Source of the DNA: Pacificimonas sp963710205
GTDB taxonomy: Bacteria > Pseudomonadota > Alphaproteobacteria > Sphingomonadales > Sphingomonadaceae
Assembly (NCBI GenBank): GCA_963710205.1
Contig: CAVPZG010000007.1
Span: 186,001-250,000 of the forward strand
Length of the DNA: 64,000 nucleotides
Direction: 5' to 3'
Part shown: one piece after another, positions 1 to 7,067 of the stretch
Numbering within the stretch: the first letter of the stretch is position 1
How the letters are laid out: each line of letters opens with the position of its first letter
The notes under the pieces: model-generated
What the model was told of the DNA's origin: nothing
Databases searched by the model: none
What the model saw: the letters and a program-made list of their open reading frames with translations, nothing else
Program-made: the position numbers and the translations under genes

Positions 1-2
1 GT

Positions 3-374
3 GAGAATCTTGGAAAAAATCGCGATCTATGCTTTGTCGAGATGTTTGAGACTGGTGCGGTCGAACGAGGCAGTCAGAGCATATTGAAGCTAAAACTGGT
101 TCGTGGTTCTTCTGCTGAACTTGTATCAAAAATTTCAAAGACATTCAGCGAGGAGAATTTCGAACTGACATCGATGAATGACGAGAGGAGAACGGAACTG
201 TCGTCGATCAGCCTGAACCTTGATGCCAAATTGCTTCGATTGCAGCGGGAAACCCTTCTCTCCTTGGCCAATTCCGCGAGCGGAGATGAGAAAATAGCCA
301 TTGAAAGTGAATTGGAGTCCGTACAGCGGGAATTGGTAAAAATAGAAGAAAACATTCTAGAAGAAACATTCTAG
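3..374 (+). CDS. 5'-truncated coiled-coil protein, possibly DUF4349-like, broken at its 3' end
   Basis: The reading frame is open from the window edge, so the gene starts outside; an internal Met at 42 need not be the start. What remains is a charged segment followed by a likely coiled coil rich in Leu, Glu and Lys (about residues 60-120). The pattern SLNLDAKLLRL followed by IESELESVQREL resembles the region before the C-terminal membrane helix in DUF4349 proteins; this family match is tentative. The stop at 372-374 lies in the second copy of a 14-bp tandem duplication, which suggests the protein originally continued. The base composition is visibly AT-richer than everything downstream, pointing to acquired DNA. 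Confidence 0.5.
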   Translation, partial: ENLGKNRDLCFVEMFETGAVERGSQSILKLKLVRGSSAELVSKISKTFSEENFELTSMNDERRTELSSISLNLDAKLLRLQRETLLSLANSASGDEKIAIESELESVQRELVKIEENILEETF

Positions 375-378
375 AAGA
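351..378. repeat. 14-bp perfect tandem duplication
   Basis: The unit aacattctagaaga occurs twice back to back (351-364 and 365-378). Because 14 is not a multiple of 3, the second copy is read in another frame and its CTAG becomes an in-frame TAG stop for the upstream ORF. It looks like a replication-slippage product. Confidence 0.85.
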
Positions 379-398
379 AAATAAAATCACTACGGTAG

Positions 399-605
399 AT
401 GAAATGGAAATCTTTTATAAAACAGGTGACCATTATTACACAAGAAAACGAAAAAGATTATGAAAAATTTTCTTACATATTCATCATCAGTATTTTTGCT
501 GTTTTTGGTATTGCAATATTGACAACTGTCTATTTTGGAACACTTTATGGCATATTCTCTTGGATGCGAAAACTGGCGAAGCGGTGGAGATTAAATAGGG
601 CGTAA
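399..605 (+). CDS. Small single-span membrane ORF, probably the detached C-terminus of the preceding gene
   Basis: The 68-residue frame begins 24 bp after the stop of the previous ORF. It has a polar N-terminus, one strong hydrophobic helix (about residues 26-50, SYIFIISIFAVFG onward) and a basic tail ending RKLAKRWRLNRA. A C-terminal helix after a coiled coil is what a DUF4349-like protein would carry, so this may be the tail of the upstream gene, cut off by the 14-bp duplication and possibly further changes. No convincing ribosome binding site is seen. It could also be a free-standing small membrane protein. Confidence 0.4.
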   Translation: MKWKSFIKQVTIITQENEKDYEKFSYIFIISIFAVFGIAILTTVYFGTLYGIFSWMRKLAKRWRLNRA

Positions 606-631
606 AATGAAGCGGCAAGGAGCTGGCCCGG

Positions 632-991
632 TCAAACTGGAATGGTGAGGCGCTGCATTTCTGTCGTTACTACATAATGATCCAGTACCATTTGCGTAAG
701 CGCATGATCACCGCCTGTCTCGGCGCGCTCATGAAGCGCGTCTAAACCATCACGCGCAGCGTGAAGGGTGATGGGTACAGCATCACCTGCTCTGTTGAAA
801 ATGACCTTAAGCCGCTCAAACTCAGCCGCTTCCCTTTCCGTGCGGCTGCCGAGATCCTGCACGGCCATCATGAGGAGCGCGCCCACGGTGCCTGCCGTGC
901 CGCCCGCATAGCTGCCGTCAAGGGCGGGCACGACCTCCAGCATCTGGCTGGCGGCGCAGGCGCTGAGATATTGTTCGGGCGTCAGACTCAT
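632..991 (-). CDS. DUF6285/LvaB-like small partner protein of the adjacent kinase
   Basis: This 119-aa soluble protein is mostly helical. The stretch VVPALDGSYAGG followed by a helix with TEREAAEFERL resembles the DUF6285 family, whose best-known member LvaB is a small protein needed by the kinase LvaA in 4-hydroxyacid catabolism of Pseudomonas putida. The start codon overlaps the kinase stop by four bases (ATGA), so the two are translationally coupled, as expected for subunits of one enzyme. The family assignment is from pattern and context, not a search. It is last in a three-gene operon. Confidence 0.6.
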   Translation of the reverse strand: MSLTPEQYLSACAASQMLEVVPALDGSYAGGTAGTVGALLMMAVQDLGSRTEREAAEFERLKVIFNRAGDAVPITLHAARDGLDALHERAETGGDHALTQMVLDHYVVTTEMQRLTIPV

Positions 992-1974
992 GCATGTGCC
1001 TCCCTCAGCGCCCGGGCCAGCCCGGCATTATGTTCGCGATAGGGATGCAGGCCAGCCCAGGCGACGACGGGGTCGACGCTGCGGCCGCTGGCGATCTCGG
1101 CGGCGGCGCTGATCCAGATGGCGAGGCCCATATATTGCGCGAACATCCGCCACCAGCGGAAGGCCGCCGGATCGCAGGTCAGGCCGCTCGCCTGTTCCCA
1201 GATGCGGATAGCGCTATCCAATGGAACCGTGGCGGCGACATGGTCACTGCCAAGCGACCAAAGCGGGTCGCAGGCCCAGGCGAGGTCTTCCAGCGGATCG
1301 CCGACATGAACCATTTCCCAGTCGAGTATGGCGGCAACGCGGCCGTCACGGGTCAGGAAATTGCCGCGCCGATAGTCGCCATGCACGACGCAGGACCGCG
1401 CCGGTTTCGGCGGCGGATTGGCGAGCAGCCAGCGCCTGGCGGCGGCGGCAACCGGTTCGGGCTGCACGGCATCCTCCGCGATCACATCGGCCCAGTGGCG
1501 CACGCGGTCTCCGGCGCTTGAGACCGGCAGGCGAAGCGGCGCGGGATCGGCACTGTGGATTGCCCCAAGCGCGCCAAAGAAGTCCTGTCCGATCTGCGCG
1601 CGGGCCTCTCCGAAGGGATCGGCATCGAACAGCCCGCCCGCGTCGCAATCCGGAATTTCACGCATGATGAAACCGGGCGCGCCGAAGGCGTCCGCGTCCT
1701 CCTCAAGGAAGAGCGGTTCCGGAACGGGGACGGTCGTGCCGTAGAACATCTGGATGGCGCGATATTCCGGCAGCCGGTCGGTCTCGATGATGCTTTTCGG
1801 GGGATCGCGGCGAAGGACGAGCGCCTCCGACCGGTCGCCGCTGGCCGCATCGAAACGATAGGTTTCCCGCCCTGCCCCGCCGTGGAAGCGTTTGAGGCCG
1901 GAAATCTGCACGGGCGCTGCCCATTTCCGGGAGAAATAGGCCGCCAGCCGCTCCGCGATCCCATCCATGCTCAT
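988..1974 (-). CDS. APH-family phosphotransferase (LvaA/ACAD10-type kinase)
   Basis: This 328-aa protein has the aminoglycoside-phosphotransferase/kinase fold. A glycine loop GGAGRETYRF lies near residue 32. The catalytic loop HGDYRRGNF (around 198-206) holds the Asp and Asn, and DWE (around 218) is the metal-binding counterpart of DFG. The usual nucleotide-binding Lys appears replaced by Arg in LVLRRDP. Members beside a DUF6285 protein phosphorylate hydroxyacyl-CoA or similar alcohols rather than antibiotics, so resistance is unlikely. The start overlaps the stop of the upstream 357-aa gene by ATGA, and the 119-aa partner follows with another ATGA overlap. The substrate is unknown. Confidence 0.8.
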   Translation of the reverse strand: MSMDGIAERLAAYFSRKWAAPVQISGLKRFHGGAGRETYRFDAASGDRSEALVLRRDPPKSIIETDRLPEYRAIQMFYGTTVPVPEPLFLEEDADAFGAPGFIMREIPDCDAGGLFDADPFGEARAQIGQDFFGALGAIHSADPAPLRLPVSSAGDRVRHWADVIAEDAVQPEPVAAAARRWLLANPPPKPARSCVVHGDYRRGNFLTRDGRVAAILDWEMVHVGDPLEDLAWACDPLWSLGSDHVAATVPLDSAIRIWEQASGLTCDPAAFRWWRMFAQYMGLAIWISAAAEIASGRSVDPVVAWAGLHPYREHNAGLARALREAHA

Positions 1975-3044
1975 GCGAGGTCGAACAGCTCGGTGAAGCC
2001 GGACGGGGCGTGCGGTCCCATGATGAGCTGTTCGAGGACACCGCGCCCCTGATGCACGTTGCCGTCAAGTGTCATCCGCGCGTCCACCAGGGCCTGAATA
2101 TGGTTGTGCAGGGGTGTGGCCTCCTGCGCTTCGGCCAGGATCAGCGTTTCGTCGTGGATACTGAGCGGGCCGTGAAAGCTGCCATGGCCGCGCGTCGGAT
2201 GGCCATAGCCGATGCCGGTCATGTAGAAATGATGTTCGGGTGTCAGGTCGATCTGGACGCCGTCCCCGACCAGGCGCGCGCTGCGGGCATGGCGGGTGCC
2301 GGGCCGAAAGTCGATTTCGGCGCGCAGCCGCACTTCCCGCACGTCGCCATTGTCTAGATCCACCAATCGCCCCGACCGGTTCCAGGGCTCGCCGGCCGCG
2401 TCGTCGTTGGTATGCCAGAACAGCGCATGCCGGTCGAAGTTGAGAGGCGCCCACAACCAGTAGAACTGAAAGGCGTCGCTGCCGAGCGCCGAGGGCTGCG
2501 GGTCGCCCGCGCCGATGGGCCGCACGCCCCAGCTGCGGTCGCGTGTGCCCCGCCACGCCGAAACGTCGTGACGCACCCCCTGATGCGCGATCCAGCCTTC
2601 CCAGGTCACAGCCTGCGTCATGCGCGTCGCGTCCATCACCGTCCGCGTGCCGAGGCGGTAGGTGAAGCGCGGTTCCTCGATGGGCGGCGCGCGTCCCGTC
2701 ATGGTGAGGTCGCAGGAGACATTGCCATCCGACGTCAGGCGAAGGCGGCGCAGCGGTTCGATGACCTCCACGGACAGCGGGCCGACGCTGGTGTCCATCC
2801 GCTCCCCGCCCGCGATCAGCCTGCTGGCGAACGTCGAATGCTGCGCGCCATCCGCCAGCAGGCAGACAGATGCGTCCATGACGCCGAGATGGGGATAGAC
2901 GCCGAGCGCGCCCGCGAAGAACGCCTCGCCGCTGTCCGCATAACCGTTGAAGAAATAGCGGTCGTAGAAATTGCGGTCCGTACCTGCCGTGGCGATCGGC
3001 TCCGCACGCTGGTGAATGGGGTAGTCGTCGGCCTTGGTCAGCAT
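1971..3044 (-). CDS. Conserved hypothetical protein, two-domain beta-rich type (possibly DUF7065/DUF7064)
   Basis: This 357-aa protein has no signal peptide. It has many aromatic and His residues in beta-strand-like stretches (NFYDRYFFNGY, FQFYWLWAPLNFD, FYMTGIGYGHP), reminiscent of the AttH/CrtC-like lipocalin fold and of actinobacterial and sphingomonad proteins in DUF7064/DUF7065. I do not recognise a catalytic motif. It is the first gene of the operon with the kinase and its LvaB-like partner, all joined by ATGA overlaps. A role in turning over a hydrophobic alcohol or acyl compound is plausible but is inference from position only. Confidence 0.6.
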   Translation of the reverse strand: MLTKADDYPIHQRAEPIATAGTDRNFYDRYFFNGYADSGEAFFAGALGVYPHLGVMDASVCLLADGAQHSTFASRLIAGGERMDTSVGPLSVEVIEPLRRLRLTSDGNVSCDLTMTGRAPPIEEPRFTYRLGTRTVMDATRMTQAVTWEGWIAHQGVRHDVSAWRGTRDRSWGVRPIGAGDPQPSALGSDAFQFYWLWAPLNFDRHALFWHTNDDAAGEPWNRSGRLVDLDNGDVREVRLRAEIDFRPGTRHARSARLVGDGVQIDLTPEHHFYMTGIGYGHPTRGHGSFHGPLSIHDETLILAEAQEATPLHNHIQALVDARMTLDGNVHQGRGVLEQLIMGPHAPSGFTELFDLA

Positions 3045-3228
3045 CGGACCGCCCTAACCCATGTGCGGCTGCCATACATCCTGACGCTTTCGAGCATGTG
3101 CACGGGCTTTTCGTGGTTCATAAAAACTTAACCACAATTGCAGCGCGCATTGGGGCAAGAAAGCGCGGCTATCGGCATATCGAGTCGCCAGCGGTTCGAT
3201 GCCTGTTGGGTTTTCAAGGGGGGTTATC

Positions 3229-5611
3229 ATGCGGAACATCTCAGCGATCACATCGAAGATCATGGCGGGCACGGCACTTGCCGCCTTCGCCTCGGCAGCC
3301 ATCGCCGTGCCCTTCGTGAACGAGTTTCACTATGACAATGACGGCACGGACGTCGGTGAATTTTTCGAGATTGCCGGCGAAGCGGGCACGAGTCTGGATG
3401 GCTATAGGCTGGCGCTCTACAATGGCACGGAAAGCCAGCGCAGCGTCTATGACACCATCAACCTGTCAGGCATGTTCACCAATCAGTCGGGCGGCTTCGG
3501 CTTCCTCGACTTCGGTCTGCCATCCAATGGCATCCAGAATGGCAGCCCGGACGGGTTCGCCCTCATCGACGCTGCCAACAATGTGCTGCAATTCCTGAGC
3601 TATGAGGGCAGTTTCGTCGCCGCCAGCGGCCCGGCGGCGGGCATGACCAGCGTCGATATCGGCGTACAGGAAACCAGTTCCACGCCGGTGGGCTTTTCGC
3701 TGCAGCTGACGGGTAGCGGCGGCAGCGCCGGCGATTTCACCTGGCAGGCCCCGTCCGTCGCCACACGCGGCGCCCTCAATACCGGCCAGAGCTTCACGGG
3801 CGGAACGCCGTCTCCGACACCGACCCCGACGCCGACACCGACGCCGTCCAGCGTCGCCATCTACGACATTCAGGGCGAAGGCCATGTCAGCGGGCGCGTC
3901 GGGGAAACGGTCACGACAACGGGCGTCGTCACGCGGGTCGAGCGCAATGGCTATTATGTGCAGGATGCGACCGGCGACGGCAATGACGCGACGTCGGACG
4001 CCATTTTCGTCTTCACCGGCGCCGCGCCTGGCGTCACCGTCGGCAATCGGGTCGAAGTGAGCGGGACGGTTGGCGAGTTCGTGCCGGGCGGAGCGTCTTC
4101 GGGCAACCTGTCGCAGACGCAGCTGTCGGGCGGAACGACGACCGTCACGGCCATGAGCGCACCTTTGCCCGCGGCGACGATCATCGGCACGGGCGGCCGC
4201 CTGCCGCCGACGAACATCATCGAGGACGACAATTTTTCGAGCTTCGACCCCGCTACGGACGGCATCGATTTCTATGAAAGCCTGGAGGGGATGGTCGTGA
4301 CCGTTGCGGGCGCGCAGGCGCTGGGGCCGACCAACCGCTTTGGCGAAACCTATGTCGTCGCTTTGGGGGGTGCGGGCGCGACGAACCTGAACGCCCGCGG
4401 CGGCCTGACGCTGGCGGAGAACGACTTCAATCCCGAACGGCTGCAGATCCAGGCGGGGGCGTATCGGCGCGTCCACCGGCGACCAGCTGGGCGATGTCAC
4501 CGGCGTCATCGGCTATGGCTTTGGCAATTTCGAGCTGCTGCCGGAAAGCGATGTCAATCTGACGCCGGGCGGGCTGGTGCAGGAAACGACCACGATCGCC
4601 ATGGCGCGTGACCGGCTGACGGTTGCCACCTTCAACGTCCTCAATCTCGATCCCAATGACGCGGACGGCGATACCGACGTCGCGGACGGACGGTTTGCGG
4701 CGCTGGGCGCGCAGATCGCCAACAATATGGGAGCGCCCGATATTATCGGTCTGCAGGAAATACAGGATTCGTCCGGCAGCCTGAACGACGGCACGACGGA
4801 CGCGGCGGTGACCTTGCAGCTGCTGGTCGACGCCATCGCCGCGGCGGGCGGCCCGGCCTATGCCTTTGCCGAGGCCGTGCCCGCCGACGGGACATCGGGC
4901 GGACAGGGCGGCGCGAACATCCGCAATGCCTTCCTGTACCGCACGGACCGTGTCGATCTGGTGGAAGGCTCTGTCGATTTCGCCGCCGGGTCGGACGCAG
5001 ATGCGTCATTTGACGACAGCCGCAGACCGCTGGTGGGGGAGTTCGTCTTCAACGGCGAGACGGTCACGGTCATCAACAACCATTTCCGCTCGAAGGGCGG
5101 GTCGGATCCGCTGTACGGCGCGACCCAGCCGCCGGGAAATGGTGGCGAGACGCAGCGTGACGGACAGGCCAGCTTCGTCAATGCCCTGGTCGATGCCATG
5201 CTGGCCGACAACCCGGCTGCAAAGATCGTCACCCTGGGTGATTTCAACGAATTTTCCTTTAAATCGCCGCTGGCGCTGCTGCGCGGTGCCGGTGACGAGC
5301 AGGCGCTGTTCGATCTTGCCGACATCTTCGGCGGCGCGCTCGACAATTTCAGCTTCATCTTCGAGGGCAATGCGCAGCTTCTCGATCACATTCTCGTGAC
5401 TCAGGGCCTGCTGGGCCTCGATCCGCTGTTCGATATCGTTCACGCCAATGCCGATTTCTTCAACGGCGTGACCGACCATGACGCGCTGATCGCCAGCTTC
5501 CTGATTGGCATGGCGGACGCGGTTCCGGGCCCGGGTGTGCTGGGCCTCCTCGGCCTGTCGGTCGCGGCGCTCGCCTTTGCGCGCCGCCGCCGCCAGTCGC
5601 TTCCCCTATGA
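3229..5611 (+). pseudogene. ExeM/NucH-type extracellular nuclease with lamin-tail domain and PEP-CTERM-like anchor, frameshifted
   Basis: The start at 3229 is preferred because AAGGGGGG lies 5 bases upstream and a signal peptide follows (MRNISAITSK to AIA). Joined across the frameshift it would be about 793 aa: a lamin-tail domain (PFVNEFHYDNDGTDVGEFFEI), a Pro-Thr linker near 3805-3850, an OB-like domain, an endonuclease/exonuclease/phosphatase domain (ATFNVLNL, IIGLQEI, NNHFRSKGG, LGDFNEF, TDHDAL) and a C-terminal sorting tail (VPGPGVLGLLGL then RRRR). Reading switches by one base at the run of five G at 4455-4459; four G would restore AGRIGASTGDQLGDVTG. Either a real broken gene or a sequencing error. 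Predicted to degrade extracellular DNA while attached to the surface by an exosortase system. Confidence 0.8.
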
Positions 5612-6195
5612 GGAAAATGATGATCGCGGCGGTCGTGGTGGCCGCCGCCACGAGCGTACAGGCATCGGATGCGAAGAACCGCTTCGCCGTGAAGGGCGCG
5701 GGCGCGCTGCCGTGCCGCGATTTCAACGCCGCGATCGTCGCGCGCAACAGCCGCGCGGCCGCGGCGGCGGGCTGGTTCGCGGGCTATATCAGCGCGGCCA
5801 ATCGCTATGAGCCCGACACCTACGAACTGCTGCCCTGGCAGGATCCGCTTTATCTGACGGCGTCGATCAGCGCCTATTGCAAGGCCAATCCGTCTGCACG
5901 GCTCTATCAGGCGGCGGACAAGCTGGTGACGAGCCTGCGCGCGGATCGGCTGAAGACGGCAACGCCGATGAAGACACTGGTGACGGACGGAACGCGCATC
6001 CGCATCTATGCCGCGACCGTGGCGCGCCTGAAACGCGCACTCCAGCGCCGCAACATGCTGACCGGCCCGGTCAATACCAGTACCGACGCGGCGCTGGTCG
6101 ATGGCCTGAGGGCATTCCAGAAAGCGGAGAAACTGGAAGTGACCGGCATTCCCGATCAGGAGACCCTGTTCCGGCTGCTGGGTGCGGGAAAATAA
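5608..6195 (+). CDS. Secreted protein with C-terminal peptidoglycan-binding domain
   Basis: This 195-aa protein has a signal peptide (MRKMMIAAVVVAAATSVQA). A middle domain with two Cys (PCRDFNAAI and AYCKAN, about residues 36 and 91) resembles small periplasmic HdeA-like folds. The C-terminal 60 residues fit a PG_binding_1 domain (RLKRALQRRNMLTG, then AFQKAEKLEVTG). Its ATG overlaps the TGA of the nuclease gene, so the two are coupled. A periplasmic or cell-wall-associated role is likely; a link to export or attachment of the upstream surface nuclease is inference. Confidence 0.7.
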   Translation: MRKMMIAAVVVAAATSVQASDAKNRFAVKGAGALPCRDFNAAIVARNSRAAAAAGWFAGYISAANRYEPDTYELLPWQDPLYLTASISAYCKANPSARLYQAADKLVTSLRADRLKTATPMKTLVTDGTRIRIYAATVARLKRALQRRNMLTGPVNTSTDAALVDGLRAFQKAEKLEVTGIPDQETLFRLLGAGK

Positions 6196-6251
6196 CGTCC
6201 AGACAAGACGGCGCTGGACTTTGGCGGCAGCGGGATGAAGACTCGGGCGGC

Positions 6252-7067
6252 ATGACGAACCGGCTTCTCATCCTTGGATTTGGATATACCGCGTCGCGGC
6301 TGAAGGCGCGGCTGGACGATGGGGACTGGACCGTCATCGGCACGGGCCGCACGGCGCGGGACGGCGTTCTGGCGTTTCACGACGAAGCGGCGGTCCATCA
6401 GGAAATCGACCGCGCGACGCACATCCTGTCGTCGGTTCCCCCGGCGGAGGATGGCGATCCTGTCCTTTCGGTCTATGGCGACGCGATCGCCGCGACCCGG
6501 TGCTGGACCGGCTATCTGTCCTCGACGGGCGTATACGGCGATTGCGGCGGGGCCTGGGTGGACGAGACGGCACCGATCGGCAGTGGCAGGCGCACATCGC
6601 GCAGTGCGGCGGACGCGGACTGGCGGCAGCTGAGCGCGCGGACGCATGTGTTTCGCCTGCCCGGCATCTACGGCCCCGGCCGCTCTCCCTTCCAGAAACT
6701 GAGGGAGGGAACAGCCTCCCGGATCGACGCGCCGGGACAGGTGTTCAGCCGGATTCATGTCGATGACATCTGCACCGCCGTCATCGCCGCGATGAGAAGG
6801 CCAAAGCCCGGCATCTACAACATCGCCGACGACCAGCCGGCACCGGCGCATGAGGTGACCGCCTTTGCGGCGCACCTTCTTGGCATCAAGCCGCCGCCGC
6901 TCATTCCCCTAGAAAATGCGCAGCTTTCGCCGATGGCGCGCGGATTTTACGCAGAGAACCGCAGGGTGGCGAATGGCAAGATGACACGCGACCTGGGGAT
7001 CAGACTGCGCTATCCGGATTATCGGTCCGGCCTCAGCGCCACTTTATCGGAGGAAACGAGCCCATGA
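6252..7067 (+). CDS. NAD(P)-dependent epimerase/reductase of the SDR superfamily (YeeZ-like)
   Basis: The 271-aa protein starts at 6252. The N-terminal Rossmann motif is ILGFGYTASRL (residues 7-17). An YLSSTGVYGDCGG segment and the lineage motif FRLPGIYGPGRSP are typical of atypical SDRs such as YeeZ. The classical YxxxK pair is not obvious. The reaction is unknown. The ATGA overlap with the following molybdenum hydroxylase gene means they are co-translated, which may reflect a shared pathway or just compact packing. Confidence 0.75.
   Translation: MTNRLLILGFGYTASRLKARLDDGDWTVIGTGRTARDGVLAFHDEAAVHQEIDRATHILSSVPPAEDGDPVLSVYGDAIAATRCWTGYLSSTGVYGDCGGAWVDETAPIGSGRRTSRSAADADWRQLSARTHVFRLPGIYGPGRSPFQKLREGTASRIDAPGQVFSRIHVDDICTAVIAAMRRPKPGIYNIADDQPAPAHEVTAFAAHLLGIKPPPLIPLENAQLSPMARGFYAENRRVANGKMTRDLGIRLRYPDYRSGLSATLSEETSP

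Noticed and set aside
988..1974. Aminoglycoside resistance kinase
   Set aside because: The APH fold is present, but the DUF6285-like partner and catabolic-style operon point to a metabolic kinase, not antibiotic resistance.
3045..3228. Shared sigma54-type promoter element upstream of the two PEP-CTERM genes
   Set aside because: I compared the regions before 3229 and 17205 and found no common TGGC-N-TTGC element.
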